A DNA stretch of 64,000 nt from CADEEL01 sp050246475 (lineage in GTDB: Bacteria > Pseudomonadota > Alphaproteobacteria > Caulobacterales > Aquidulcibacteraceae), in the NCBI GenBank assembly GCA_050246475.1, contig JBFWVZ010000001.1:372001-436000 (forward strand), given 5' to 3'. The position numbers and the translations under genes are program-made. The notes under the pieces were generated by a model, which was not told the origin of the DNA, did not search any database, and saw only the letters and a program-made list of their open reading frames with translations. This document shows, piece by piece, positions 54,119-63,068 of the stretch; position 1 is the first letter of the stretch; each line of letters starts with the position of its first letter.

Positions 54119-54439
54119 ATGGCGAGCGTGAAGGTCACCGACGACAGTTTCGATTCCGATGTGCTGAAGGCGTCCGGCCCGGTGCTCGTCGATTTCTGGG
54201 CGGAGTGGTGCGGACCCTGCAAGCAGATCGGCCCGGCGCTGGAGGAGATCGCCGCCGAAATGAACGGCCGCGTCGCGGTCGCCAAGATCAACATCGATGA
54301 GAATCCTGGCGTGCCGGGGCGCTACGGCGTTCGCGGCATCCCTACGCTCATGGTGTTCAAGGACGGCAAGGTCGCGGCCACGAAGGTTGGCGCGATGCCC
54401 AAATCCAGAATTGTCGAGTGGCTGAACGAGACGGTCTAA
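54119..54439 (+). CDS. trxA: Thioredoxin
   Basis: The 106-residue protein has the thioredoxin active site WAEWCGPCKQI (C31, C34), the cis-Pro segment RGIPTLMVF, and normal length. It reduces disulfides in cytoplasmic proteins. A strong AAGGAG precedes the ATG. The stop codon overlaps that of the convergent folC gene by four bases. Confidence 0.97.
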   Translation: MASVKVTDDSFDSDVLKASGPVLVDFWAEWCGPCKQIGPALEEIAAEMNGRVAVAKINIDENPGVPGRYGVRGIPTLMVFKDGKVAATKVGAMPKSRIVEWLNETV

Positions 54440-55701
54440 TCGACCGTCAGGCCATAAAGGCGATAGGCCTCTGCAGCCAAAGCCAACGATCCGCAGACAA
54501 CAATGCGCGCGTCCGGGCTCCGGGCGCGCGCTTCGTTTAGAGCTTGCTCCAGGCTTGCCGTGGGTTGCGCGTTCGTGGCGGCGAGACGCGCGAGGACCTC
54601 TCCGCTGATCGAGTCTTGCCCCGCGATGGGCGTCGTGAGGATGGAATCGGCTTTGCTCGCGAGGGGTGAGAGAAAACCAGCCGCGTCCTTGCGTGCAAGC
54701 ATGCCGACGATGAGAACGACATGGCGCGGCGCGCGGCGCGCGAGATCGTCAAGCGTGCGTGCGAGCGCCAGCGCGGCGTGCGGGTTGTGCGCGCCGTCGA
54801 GCCAGAGTTCGCCGCGCTCCGAAGGGAGGCGCTCCATGCGCGCGGGATGGCGCGCGCTTGTCACGCCTTTCGCGGCGGCTTCGTCGGTGAGGTCAATGAT
54901 CTGATCGAGGGCGACAACGGCCGCGCCGGCGTTTTCGATCTGGTGCACGCCGGGGAGCGAAGGGAGCGGGAGATCGAAGAGGCGGCGCTGCGTCTGCACG
55001 ATCAGGCGCTCGTTCTGCGCGAACGCGTCCCATTCCTGGCCGGCGCGGAGAAGCGGTGCGCCGATTTTTTCGGCGCGGGCTTCGATGGCGCTTTGCGCCT
55101 CCCCGGTTTGCCGCGTCACGATCGCGTGCGCCCCCTTTTTCAATATTCCCGCTTTGTGGGCCGCGATTTCCGCGATATGCGATCCCAGCAGCGCGGCGTG
55201 ATCGGCGGCGATCGGCGTGACGATTGTCGCTGCGGGTTTGGCGATGACGTTTGTCGCGTCGTGTGTTCCGCCGACGCCGGTTTCGAGGATGAGAAGATCG
55301 GCGGGGGTTTCCGCGAAGAGCAGGAGGGCGGCGGCGAGCTGCGCCTCGAAGTGGCGAAGCGGCGCCTTTGTTTGCGCGACGCGATCGATGGCGGCGAGGA
55401 AAGCATCGTCTGAGACAAGCGCGCCGGCAAGCCGCACGCGTTCGCGCGTCTTCAGCAAATGCGGCTTGGTGAAAGCATGCACGCGCACGCCTTGTGCTTC
55501 GGCGATCGCGCGGAGAAAGGCGCACGTCGAGCCCTTGCCGTTTGTGCCGGCGATATGAATCGTGCGGGGCAGTTTGTCGTGCGGATCGCCCAGCGCGTGG
55601 AGCGCATCGCGCAACGGACTCAGATCAAACGCGCCGCCGGGCGCGAATTCATCGCCGAAGAGGTCGTCGAGACGCCGTTTGACGGCGTCGTTCTCGATCA
55701 C
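54436..55701 (-). CDS. folC: Folylpolyglutamate synthase / dihydrofolate synthase FolC
   Basis: FolC adds glutamate to dihydropteroate and folates. The 421-residue protein has the Mur-ligase-like ATP loop (AGTNGKGSTCAFLRAI), ETGVGGTHDATNVI, PIAADHAALLGS and LDGAHNPHAALALA. The start is a GTG overlapping the accD stop (GTGA), so accD and folC are coupled. Confidence 0.95.
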   Translation of the reverse strand: MIENDAVKRRLDDLFGDEFAPGGAFDLSPLRDALHALGDPHDKLPRTIHIAGTNGKGSTCAFLRAIAEAQGVRVHAFTKPHLLKTRERVRLAGALVSDDAFLAAIDRVAQTKAPLRHFEAQLAAALLLFAETPADLLILETGVGGTHDATNVIAKPAATIVTPIAADHAALLGSHIAEIAAHKAGILKKGAHAIVTRQTGEAQSAIEARAEKIGAPLLRAGQEWDAFAQNERLIVQTQRRLFDLPLPSLPGVHQIENAGAAVVALDQIIDLTDEAAAKGVTSARHPARMERLPSERGELWLDGAHNPHAALALARTLDDLARRAPRHVVLIVGMLARKDAAGFLSPLASKADSILTTPIAGQDSISGEVLARLAATNAQPTASLEQALNEARARSPDARIVVCGSLALAAEAYRLYGLTVD

Positions 55702-56678
55702 TCAGCGGCCTTGGCGCGGGGCTTGGCGGCGCTCTTGCGCGATGGCGCGGGCGCGGGGAGCGCCTGGGGCGGGGCGGGTTCGCTCTCGACCAATTCGAGC
55801 TCCAACGGCTGGGCGCGCCTGGCCATCAGCACATCGAGCAACATGACAAGCTGATCTTTGATGAGGCGGCGGTCGAGCACCATATCGACCATGCCTTTGT
55901 CCAGCTGGAACTCCGCGCGCTGGAATCCTTCCGGTAATTTCTGGCGAATGGTCTGTTCGATGACGCGCGGTCCGGTGAAGCCGATGAGAGCGCCGGGTTC
56001 GGCAATGTGGATGTCGCCCAGCATCGCGTACGAAGCGGCGACGCCGCCCGTGGTGGGATCGGCCAAGATGACGATGTAGGGCAGGCCCGCGTCGCGCACT
56101 TCTTGAATCGCAAGCGTCGTGCGCGGCATTTGCATCAGCGAAAGCGTGCCTTCCTGCATGCGCGCGCCGCCAGACGCGGTCACGCAGATGAAGGGCGCCT
56201 TGCGCTTCACGGCTTCTTCGGCCGCGGTGATGAAAGCTTCGCCCGCGGCCATGCCGAGCGAGCCGCCCATGAAGGCGAAGTCCTGCACGATAACGACCGA
56301 GGTGCGCCCGCCGATCTTGCCGAAGGCGGCGTCCATGCAGTCTTCGCGCTCGACCTTCAGGCGATCCTTCTTCAGCTGATCGGTGTAGCGCTTGTCGCCT
56401 TTGAATTTCAGCGGATCCTGCTGCACTTCCGGGAGTGCGATCTTCGTCCACTTCTCATCGTCGAAGAGGGAGCGGAAGCGCGGTTCGGGGCCGATGCGCA
56501 TGTGGAAGCCCGCGGGCGTCACCCAGTGGGCGGCTTCGAGATCGGTGCGGAAGATCAGCTCGCCCGTCAGCGGGCATTTGATCCAGAGATTGTCCGGCGT
56601 CTCGCGCTTGGGTTCTTCCTTCTTCTCGTCCTTGCCCTTCTTCACGCCGGGCCGTGCGAAATTGGAAAGCCAATTCAT
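55698..56678 (-). CDS. accD: Acetyl-CoA carboxylase carboxyltransferase beta subunit AccD
   Basis: AccD with AccA transfers carboxyl from biotin to acetyl-CoA in fatty acid synthesis. The 326-residue protein has the carboxyltransferase segments DFAFMGGSLGMAAGEAF, CVTASGGARMQEG, and DPTTGGVAASYAMLGD. The N-terminal zinc ribbon of E. coli AccD (four Cys) is not conserved: only one Cys (C35 in WIKCPLTGE) remains, and WVTPAGFHMR replaces the second pair. This appears to be an alphaproteobacterial variant. Confidence 0.96.
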   Translation of the reverse strand: MNWLSNFARPGVKKGKDEKKEEPKRETPDNLWIKCPLTGELIFRTDLEAAHWVTPAGFHMRIGPEPRFRSLFDDEKWTKIALPEVQQDPLKFKGDKRYTDQLKKDRLKVEREDCMDAAFGKIGGRTSVVIVQDFAFMGGSLGMAAGEAFITAAEEAVKRKAPFICVTASGGARMQEGTLSLMQMPRTTLAIQEVRDAGLPYIVILADPTTGGVAASYAMLGDIHIAEPGALIGFTGPRVIEQTIRQKLPEGFQRAEFQLDKGMVDMVLDRRLIKDQLVMLLDVLMARRAQPLELELVESEPAPPQALPAPAPSRKSAAKPRAKAAE

Positions 56679-56682
56679 CGCT

Positions 56683-57516
56683 TCACGCCTTCTCTAGTTG
56701 GCGCGCATTGCGCACCGCTTCACTCAAGACGCGCACCTTGGCCGCAACGGCGGCGGGCGCATCGCTCATACGCTCTTCTTCCACGCAGCGCGCGATCTCA
56801 TCGACGAACGCGGAGCCGATGACGACGGCGTCAGCGTCAGCAGCGATGGCGGCTGCGGCAGCCGCATCGCGCACGCCGAAGCCGACGGCGACGGGGAGAT
56901 CGGTGTGTTTCTTGATCTTCTTCACGGCGCTCCGCGCACTTTCCGCGCCGATGGCTTTGACGCCCGTCACGCCCGTCAGCGACACATAATAAAGGAAGCC
57001 CGAGGCGCCATCGAGGATCGTCGTTAAGCGGGATTCATCTGTTGTCGGCGTTGCGAAGCGGATGAGCGCGATTTCGTTGCTGCCTAGAGCGGCGCGGAGG
57101 GGTCGATCTTCTTCCGGCGGGATATCGACCGCTATCAAGCCATCCGCGCCTGCTTGGTGCGCGGCGGCGGCGAAATCGGCATAGCCCATTCGCTCGATCG
57201 GGTTGGCATAGCCCATGAGGACGACCGGGGTTTCGCGATCTTCCTTTCTGAAACGCGCGAGCAGCGAAAGCGTTCGCTTCAAGGAGCCGCCCGATTTCAG
57301 CGCCCGCTGGCCGGCGCGCTGGATGGATGGCCCATCCGCCATCGGATCGGTGAACGGAAATCCCAACTCGATGACGTCGGCGCCGGCTTTCGGCAGTGCG
57401 CGGAGGATTTCGAAGGCAATGTCCGGGTTCGGATCATCGGCCATGACGTAAGCGACGAGGCCGGCGCGTCCTTCGCGCTTCAACTGCGCAAAGCGGGCGG
57501 AGAGGCGTGCGCTCAA
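56683..57516 (-). CDS. trpA: Tryptophan synthase alpha chain
   Basis: TrpA cleaves indole-3-glycerol phosphate to indole. The 277-residue barrel has the catalytic Glu50 (DVIELGFPFTDPMADGP) and Asp61, plus the phosphate loops YVSLTGVTG and VAVGFGVRD. No ATG fits the usual N-terminus; the most plausible start is TTG 57516 (LSARLSARFAQLKREGRAG), with GGAG/AGGG upstream inside a repeat hairpin. Longer open frame upstream is composed of the repeat and should be non-coding. Confidence 0.93.
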   Translation of the reverse strand: MSARLSARFAQLKREGRAGLVAYVMADDPNPDIAFEILRALPKAGADVIELGFPFTDPMADGPSIQRAGQRALKSGGSLKRTLSLLARFRKEDRETPVVLMGYANPIERMGYADFAAAAHQAGADGLIAVDIPPEEDRPLRAALGSNEIALIRFATPTTDESRLTTILDGASGFLYYVSLTGVTGVKAIGAESARSAVKKIKKHTDLPVAVGFGVRDAAAAAAIAADADAVVIGSAFVDEIARCVEEERMSDAPAAVAAKVRVLSEAVRNARQLEKA

Positions 57517-57518
57517 AG

Positions 57519-57642
57519 CCCCCTCTCCCTGGTGGAGAGGGGGTTGGGGGTGTGGGGCGTGCAGGAAGAGGCGTTGCACGCGTGCTTGCTCGCCCCCCAC
57601 CCCGGTTGCTCCGCAACCGACCCTCCCCACCAGGGGGAGGGT
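57519..57642. repeat. Palindromic intergenic repeat between trpB and trpA
   Basis: The 142-base gap between trpB and trpA contains three perfect inverted repeats: CCCCCTCTCC/GGAGAGGGGG (57519-57528 and 57534-57543, 10 bp), CGGTTGC/GCAACCG (57603-57619, 7 bp) and ACCCTCCCC/GGGGAGGGT (57620-57628 and 57634-57642, 9 bp). The blocks CCCTCTCC-TGGTGG and CCCTCCCC-ACCAGG resemble abundant alphaproteobacterial REP-like intergenic palindromes, from memory. The transcript would fold strongly before trpA and could affect its translation. Confidence 0.7.
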
Positions 57643-57658
57643 AAGAAACGGAGGCGCA

Positions 57659-58873
57659 TCACAGCTTCGTCCCCAGCGCTTCGGCGACGGTGAAGACGTC
57701 TTTATCGCCGCGGCCGCAGAGGTTCATGATGATGAGGCCGTCTTTGCCGATCTCTCTTGCGATGTCACCCACGCGCGCGAGCGCGTGCGACGGCTCGAGC
57801 GCGGGGAGGATGCCTTCGAGCTTGGCGCAGAGTTCGAACGCGGCGAGCGCTTCGTCATCGGTGGCGGAGAGGTATGTCGCGCGGCCGATGTCGTTCAAAT
57901 AGGAATGCTCGGGGCCGATGCCGGGATAATCGAGGCCGGCGCTGATCGAATGGCCTTCGAGGATCTGGCCGTCTTCGTCTTGCAAAAGATAGGTGCGGTT
58001 GCCGTGCAGCACGCCAGGACGGCCGCCATTGATCGCGGCGGAATGCTCGAAACGATCGTCGATGCCGTGCCCTGCCGCTTCGATGCCGTAAAGCTTCACG
58101 TTTTCGTCGTTCAAAAAGGGATGGAAGAGGCCGATGGCGTTCGAGCCGCCGCCGATGCAGGCCATCACCGCGTCGGGCAGGCGTCCCTCCTTCTCCAGAA
58201 TTTGCGCGCGCGCTTCCTTGCCGATGATGCTTTGGAAATCGCGCACGAGTTCGGGATAGGGATGGGGCCCAGCGGCGGTGCCGATGATGTAGAACGTGCT
58301 CTCGACATTGGTCACCCAATCGCGGAGCGCTTCGTTCATCGCGTCCTTCAAGGTGCCCGCGCCCGACGTGATTGGGCGCACTTCGGCGCCCAGCAAGCGC
58401 ATTCGGAAGACGTTTGGCTTTTGGCGCTCGATATCGGTTGCGCCCATGAAGACCGTGCAGGGCAAACCGAAGCGCGCGCAGACGGTGGCGGTGGCGACGC
58501 CGTGCTGGCCCGCGCCGGTTTCGGCGATGATGCGCATCTTGCCCATGCGCAGGGCGAGCAGGATCTGGCCGAGGCAATTGTTGATCTTGTGCGCGCCGGT
58601 GTGATTGAGCTCGTCGCGCTTGAAATAGATTTTTGCGCCGCCGTGGTGCGCGCTCAGGCGCTCGGCAAAATAGAGCGGGCTCGGACGGCCGACATAGTCG
58701 CGATGAAATTCGTCGATCTCAGCCTGAAACTTCGGATCGTTCTTGGCTTCGTAATAGGCCTGCTCAAGATCGAGCACGAGCGGCATCAAGGTCTCGGCTA
58801 CGTAGCGCCCGCCATAGTCGCCGAAGCGGCCTTGGGCGTCGGGCAGGTCCTGCCAATTGCGGCGCGCGTCCAT
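57659..58873 (-). CDS. trpB: Tryptophan synthase beta chain
   Basis: TrpB joins indole and serine to tryptophan using pyridoxal phosphate. The 404-residue enzyme has the Schiff-base Lys96 (HTGAHKINNCLG), the ETGAGQHGVATAT loop, GGGSNAIGLFHPF phosphate loop and SAGLDYPGIGPEHS. The length is standard. The gene lies four bases downstream of trpF. Confidence 0.97.
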   Translation of the reverse strand: MDARRNWQDLPDAQGRFGDYGGRYVAETLMPLVLDLEQAYYEAKNDPKFQAEIDEFHRDYVGRPSPLYFAERLSAHHGGAKIYFKRDELNHTGAHKINNCLGQILLALRMGKMRIIAETGAGQHGVATATVCARFGLPCTVFMGATDIERQKPNVFRMRLLGAEVRPITSGAGTLKDAMNEALRDWVTNVESTFYIIGTAAGPHPYPELVRDFQSIIGKEARAQILEKEGRLPDAVMACIGGGSNAIGLFHPFLNDENVKLYGIEAAGHGIDDRFEHSAAINGGRPGVLHGNRTYLLQDEDGQILEGHSISAGLDYPGIGPEHSYLNDIGRATYLSATDDEALAAFELCAKLEGILPALEPSHALARVGDIAREIGKDGLIIMNLCGRGDKDVFTVAEALGTKL

Positions 58874-58876
58874 GGT

Positions 58877-59524
58877 TCAGGCTGGCTCTAATGTGGAATG
58901 GGCGGCGGCGAGAAACGCGGCGATCCGCGCGGGGTCCTTTAGGCCGGGGGCGGCCTCCACGCCAGAGGACACGTCCACCAGGGGCGCATGGCTGATCCGC
59001 GCCGCCTCGGCGACGTTTTCAGGGGTGAGACCGCCGGAAAGAAACCAGGGACGCGAAAAGCGCCTGCCGGCCAAAATCCGCCAATCGAAGGCCGCGCCAT
59101 GGCCGCCTGGGCGGTCCGCGCCGGCCGGGGCCTTGGCGTCGAACAGGAGCATGTCGGCCGCGGGTTCGTAGGCCCTGGCGGCGTCGAGATCGGCGGCGGC
59201 CGAGACCTGAAGGGCCCTGATGACGCCTTTGCGCGCGTGGCGGCGCGCCTCGGCAACGCGGGCGGGGCTCTCGTGCCCATGGAGCTGGATCCAGTCCGGC
59301 GCGAGCGGGGTCAGGGCCGCCAGATCGGCGTCGGAGGGGTTCACAAGCACCGCGACTGTCTCGGCGCGGCCCCGCGCGTGGGCGGCGAGCGATGCGGCGC
59401 CGGCCGGATCGATGTGGCGGGGGCTTTTGGGAAAGACGACGAAACCGACATAGCGCGCGCCGCCCGCGAGCGCGGCGTCGAGCCCGGATCGATCGGAAAG
59501 GCCGCAGATTTTCGCCGCCGGCAT
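58877..59524 (-). CDS. trpF: Phosphoribosylanthranilate isomerase
   Basis: TrpF isomerises phosphoribosylanthranilate to CdRP in tryptophan synthesis. The 215-residue barrel has the catalytic Cys7 (KICGLSD), DWIQLHGHE and the Asp in PLVDVSSGVE. I chose ATG 59524; an upstream start would add twelve residues. It opens the trpF-trpB-trpA-accD-folC run. Confidence 0.94.
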   Translation of the reverse strand: MPAAKICGLSDRSGLDAALAGGARYVGFVVFPKSPRHIDPAGAASLAAHARGRAETVAVLVNPSDADLAALTPLAPDWIQLHGHESPARVAEARRHARKGVIRALQVSAAADLDAARAYEPAADMLLFDAKAPAGADRPGGHGAAFDWRILAGRRFSRPWFLSGGLTPENVAEAARISHAPLVDVSSGVEAAPGLKDPARIAAFLAAAHSTLEPA

Positions 59525-59575
59525 GGCGCGGAATCTATGCCCCTGCCTTGCGCGGCACAATGGCGCCGCGCGCGG

Positions 59576-59989
59576 CTAGCTCCGGTTCTTCAGCAGATCG
59601 CGGATTTCCATGAGGAGCTTTTCCTCGTTGGTGGGCGCGGGGGGCGCTGCCGGCTGCTCGGCTTCCTTGCGGCGGAGCGAATTGATGCCTTTCACGATCA
59701 GGAAGATCGCCCAGGCGACGATGGCGAAGCTGATCACCGCATTGATGAAGCGCCCGTAATTGATCGTCACAGGCGCGGCGTCCGCGGGCGCGGTGGGATT
59801 GGGCGGAAGCGTGATCGCCAGTTCGGAAAAATCGATGCCGCCCGTCAGCCAGCCGATCGGCGGCATGATCACGTCGTTCACGAGCGACGTGACGATGGTG
59901 CCGAACGCGGCGCCGATGATCACGCCGACGGCGAGATCGACGACATTGCCCTTGAGAGCGAATTCGCGGAACTCACGGATGATGCTCAT
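59576..59989 (-). CDS. mscL: Large-conductance mechanosensitive channel MscL
   Basis: MscL opens under membrane tension and releases solutes during hypo-osmotic shock. The 137 residues show the N-terminal amphipathic helix (IREFREFALKGNVVDLAVG), first helix GVIIGAAFGTIVTSLVNDVIMPPIG, a periplasmic loop, second helix FINAVISFAIVAWAIFLIV and a cytoplasmic bundle. It is six bases after ihfB. Confidence 0.97.
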   Translation of the reverse strand: MSIIREFREFALKGNVVDLAVGVIIGAAFGTIVTSLVNDVIMPPIGWLTGGIDFSELAITLPPNPTAPADAAPVTINYGRFINAVISFAIVAWAIFLIVKGINSLRRKEAEQPAAPPAPTNEEKLLMEIRDLLKNRS

Positions 59990-59995
59990 GCGGCT

Positions 59996-60286
59996 CTAAT
60001 CCCCCTGGCCGCTATCGACGGCGGCGCGCAATTCCTTGCCCGGCTTGAAGAAGGGCACCTTCTTGGCTGCGACCTTGACGGATGCGCCCGTGCGCGGATT
60101 TCGCCCTGTGCGCGCGTCGCGGATGCGCACGGAAAAAGCGCCGAAGCCGCGCAATTCTACACGCCGCTCTTCAACGAGGGTCTGCGATACGCCGTCAAAC
60201 AGCGCATCGACCGCAGCCTCCACCTGCGAAGCCTTAAGGTGCTTCATTTCGTTTTGCAGCGCCAAGACGAGTTCGGACCGCAGCAT
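59996..60286 (-). CDS. ihfB: Integration host factor subunit beta
   Basis: IHF-beta with IHF-alpha bends DNA in replication, recombination and transcription. The 96-residue product has the HU/IHF fold (RSELVLALQNEM, VELRGFGAFSVRIRDARTGRNPRTG with the DNA-intercalating Pro arm, KVPFFKPGKELR). ATG 60286 is preceded by AAGGAG at eight bases; a GTG two codons upstream is less likely. It lies downstream of rpsA after a terminator. Confidence 0.93.
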   Translation of the reverse strand: MLRSELVLALQNEMKHLKASQVEAAVDALFDGVSQTLVEERRVELRGFGAFSVRIRDARTGRNPRTGASVKVAAKKVPFFKPGKELRAAVDSGQGD

Positions 60287-60370
60287 CGCCACGACTCCTT
60301 CACAATCGGAGGCGCGATCATGCCGCGCGCTTCGCCAAACGCAAAGAAAATCAAAGCAAAGAACGAAGAA

Positions 60371-60402
60371 AGGGCCGGCGCGCCCCAGAAGCGGCCGGCC
60401 CT
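60371..60402 (-). terminator. Rho-independent terminator after rpsA
   Basis: On the minus strand a 9-bp GC-rich stem (AGGGCCGGC/GCCGGCCCT) with a 14-base loop is followed by a T-rich run (TTTCTTCGTTCTTTG). It lies about 42 bases past the rpsA stop and would separate rpsA from ihfB transcription. Confidence 0.75.
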
Positions 60403-60444
60403 CTCAATTCTGACAGTTCGATGACGGCGGCGTCATCGCGGGCT

Positions 60445-62142
60445 TTAGTTCTTGCCCTGCTTTTCCTTCAGAGCCGCGCCCAGGATGTCGCCCAGAGATG
60501 CGCCGGAATCGGAGGAGCCAAACTGCGCGATCGCCTCCTTCTCTTCGGAGAGCTCCATCGCCTTCACCGAAAGCGAAACGCGGCGCGAGGCCTTGTCGAA
60601 GTTCGTGACCATCGCATCGATGCGGTCGCCCACGGCGAAACGCTCCGGGCGCTGCTCGGAGCGGTCGCGCGAGAGATCGCTCTTACGCACGAAGGAGCGC
60701 AGCGAATTGCCTTCGCCGAACGCCACGTCCAAGCCGCCCGAGGAGACTTCGACCACTTCGACCGTGATGACCTGGCCCTTTCGGAACTCCGCGCCGGACA
60801 TCGGATCGTCGCCCGCCTGCTTGATGCCAAGCGAGATGCGCTCCTTCTCCACATCCACATCGAGGACGCGGGCCTGCACCACGTCGCCCTTGTTGTAGCG
60901 GGCAAGGGCTTCCTCGCCCTGCGCGTCCCAGGCGATGTCGGAGAGGTGGACCATGCCGTCGAGTTCCGGCGTCAGGCCGACGAAGAGACCGAACTCGGTG
61001 ATGTTCTTGATCTCGCCCTCGATCACGCTGCCGACCGGGTGTTCGGCCAGGAAGCCGTCCCAGGGGTTGGACTGGACCTGCTTGATCCCGAGCGAGATGC
61101 GGCGCTTTTCGCCGTCCACGTCGAGCACCATGACATCGACTTCCTGAGACGTGCTCAGGATTTTCGAGGGGTGCAGGTTCTTCTTGGTCCAGCTCATTTC
61201 GCTGACGTGGACGAGGCCTTCGACGCCTGCTTCGAGCTCAACGAAGGCGCCATAGTCGGTGATGTTCGTCACGCGGCCGGTGAACTTGCCGTTGACCGGG
61301 TATTTGGCTTCCGCGCCGTCCCAGGGATCGCTCATCAGCTGCTTCATGCCGAGGCTGATGCGCTGCGTATCCGGGTTGATCTTGACGATCTGGACTTTGA
61401 CCGTGTCGCCCACGTTCAGCACTTGCGAGGGATGCGAGACGCGCTTCCAGCTCATGTCGGTGACGTGGAGGAGGCCGTCGATTCCGCCTAGATCCACGAA
61501 CGCGCCGTAGTCTGTGATGTTCTTGACGACGCCTTCGCGCACTTCGCCTTCCTGGAGCTGGCCGACGATTTCGGCGCGCTCGGAGGCGCGGCTCTCTTCA
61601 AGGATGGCGCGGCGCGAGACGACGATGTTGCCGCGCGCGCGATCCATTTTGAGGATGGCGAAGGGCTGCACGATGTTCATCAGCGGGCCGACGTCGCGCA
61701 CCGGGCGGATGTCCACTTGGCTGCCGGGGAGGAAGGCGTTGGCGCCGCCGAGATCGACGGTGAAGCCGCCCTTCACACGGCCGACAAGCGCGCCGTTCAC
61801 GGCTTCCTGCGCGGCGAAGCTCTTTTCGAGGCGCGTCCAGGCTTCTTCGCGGCGCGCTTTCTCGCGCGAGACGACGGCGTCGCCCAACGCGTTCTCGATG
61901 CGGTCGAGATAGACCTCCACGATGTCGCCGGCCTTGGGGCCCGCGCCGTCCGTGTCGATCAGGAATTCTCTGAGAGGTATGCGGCCCTCGGTTTTGAGGC
62001 CGATGTCGACGACCACGAAGTCATGCTCAACGGCGACAACGGTCGCCGGAACGACCCGGCCTTCAATCATGCCCCGCGAGGTGAAGCTCTCATCGAGGAG
62101 AGCGGCGAAATCATCCCGCGAGGGGTTCTGGGAAAGGCTCAT
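60445..62142 (-). CDS. rpsA: 30S ribosomal protein S1
   Basis: S1 binds mRNA and helps load it onto the 30S subunit. The 565 residues hold six S1 repeats, visible by recurring segments (VEHDFVVVDIGLKTEGRIPL, YGAFVDLGGIDGLLHVTDMSW, YGAFVELEAGVEGLVHVSEMSW, FGLFVGLTPELDGMVHLSDIAW). I chose ATG 62142 (SLSQNPSRDDFAALL); an ATG seven codons upstream (62163) is also open. Its position between cmk and ihfB is the usual alphaproteobacterial order. Confidence 0.95.
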   Translation of the reverse strand: MSLSQNPSRDDFAALLDESFTSRGMIEGRVVPATVVAVEHDFVVVDIGLKTEGRIPLREFLIDTDGAGPKAGDIVEVYLDRIENALGDAVVSREKARREEAWTRLEKSFAAQEAVNGALVGRVKGGFTVDLGGANAFLPGSQVDIRPVRDVGPLMNIVQPFAILKMDRARGNIVVSRRAILEESRASERAEIVGQLQEGEVREGVVKNITDYGAFVDLGGIDGLLHVTDMSWKRVSHPSQVLNVGDTVKVQIVKINPDTQRISLGMKQLMSDPWDGAEAKYPVNGKFTGRVTNITDYGAFVELEAGVEGLVHVSEMSWTKKNLHPSKILSTSQEVDVMVLDVDGEKRRISLGIKQVQSNPWDGFLAEHPVGSVIEGEIKNITEFGLFVGLTPELDGMVHLSDIAWDAQGEEALARYNKGDVVQARVLDVDVEKERISLGIKQAGDDPMSGAEFRKGQVITVEVVEVSSGGLDVAFGEGNSLRSFVRKSDLSRDRSEQRPERFAVGDRIDAMVTNFDKASRRVSLSVKAMELSEEKEAIAQFGSSDSGASLGDILGAALKEKQGKN

Positions 62143-62291
62143 GCTAAATAACTGCTCCAACATTTCGATGGTGAATGCCGGCCGGTTGGATCCGGCGGTC
62201 TCAAGGGCCCGAGCGGCGCGGGATTGCGCCGACGCTCCCTTCGTTTCTTGAAGTGACGGGAAGGCCAGAGGCGTGCGCGAGATAAATGAGA

Positions 62292-62927
62292 TCAGGCGCG
62301 CGTACGCTGGACGGCCGCGTCGATGATGCGACGGGCCGCCGCCACGGCCTCGTCTATAGTGAGGCCGGTGGTGTCGAGCAAGTGCGCATCCGGGGCCTGA
62401 ACGAGCGGCGAAATGGGGCGATTCATGTCCCGCTGGTCGCGCGCTTCGATCTGGGCGGTGAGAGCCTCTAGATCGGTGGGCTCGCCCCTGGCTTCAAGCT
62501 CCAGCCAGCGGCGGCGCGCACGCTCAGGGAGGCTCGCGGTCACGAAGAGCTTCACGTCCGCATTGGGGCAGATGACGGTGCCGATGTCGCGCCCGTCGAG
62601 GACTGCGCCTGCGGGATCGGCGGCGAAGCGCAGTTGCAGCTGCCGCAGCGCTTCGCGCACCTCGTTCATGGCGGCCACGATCGAGGCGGCGTAGCCTACC
62701 TGTGCTGAGCGGATGCGGTATTCGTCGATCGCAGCGGGATCGAGCGTTTCAGCGGCGCGGACGGCCGCGGCGCGATCGGCGGGATCGGCGCCGGCGTCCA
62801 GCAAGGCCAGCGCGACGGCGCGGTAGAGCGCGCCGGTGTCGAGCCGCTTCAGGCCGTAATGCTCCGCGACGCGCTTGGCGATCGTGCCTTTGCCGGAGGC
62901 GGTGGGTCCGTCGATGGCGATGATCAT
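62292..62927 (-). CDS. cmk: Cytidylate kinase
   Basis: Cmk phosphorylates CMP and dCMP. The 211-residue kinase has the P-loop IDGPTASGKGTIAKRVAEHYG, RLDTGALYRAVAL, and the DGRDIGTVICP loop. In many alphaproteobacteria aroA precedes cmk; here the next gene upstream is a small membrane protein on the other strand. Confidence 0.96.
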   Translation of the reverse strand: MIIAIDGPTASGKGTIAKRVAEHYGLKRLDTGALYRAVALALLDAGADPADRAAAVRAAETLDPAAIDEYRIRSAQVGYAASIVAAMNEVREALRQLQLRFAADPAGAVLDGRDIGTVICPNADVKLFVTASLPERARRRWLELEARGEPTDLEALTAQIEARDQRDMNRPISPLVQAPDAHLLDTTGLTIDEAVAAARRIIDAAVQRTRA

Positions 62928-62994
62928 TGCGGGCGGGGTTTAGGGGCGCCCGCCAGGCGGCGGAAGGGGGCGCACGCGGTGTGACCTAGGGCAC

Positions 62995-63016
62995 AGCGAC
63001 CCAGGCGGGGGTCGCT
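62995..63016. promoter_or_regulatory. Inverted repeat in the leader of the 41-residue membrane protein gene
   Basis: AGCGACCC (62995-63002) and GGGTCGCT (63009-63016) form a perfect 8-bp stem with a 6-base loop, 53 bases before the small gene and 68 bases from the divergent cmk start. It could be an operator or an RNA hairpin; nothing else identifies it. Confidence 0.45.
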
Positions 63017-63068
63017 TATCCATTGTTCCGCGGCCGGATGAAGAGCCCCGGCCGAAGGAGCTAAGCCA

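Noticed and set aside
57785..58891. 368-codon plus-strand frame over trpB
   Set aside because: TrpB on the minus strand is unambiguous with all catalytic motifs.
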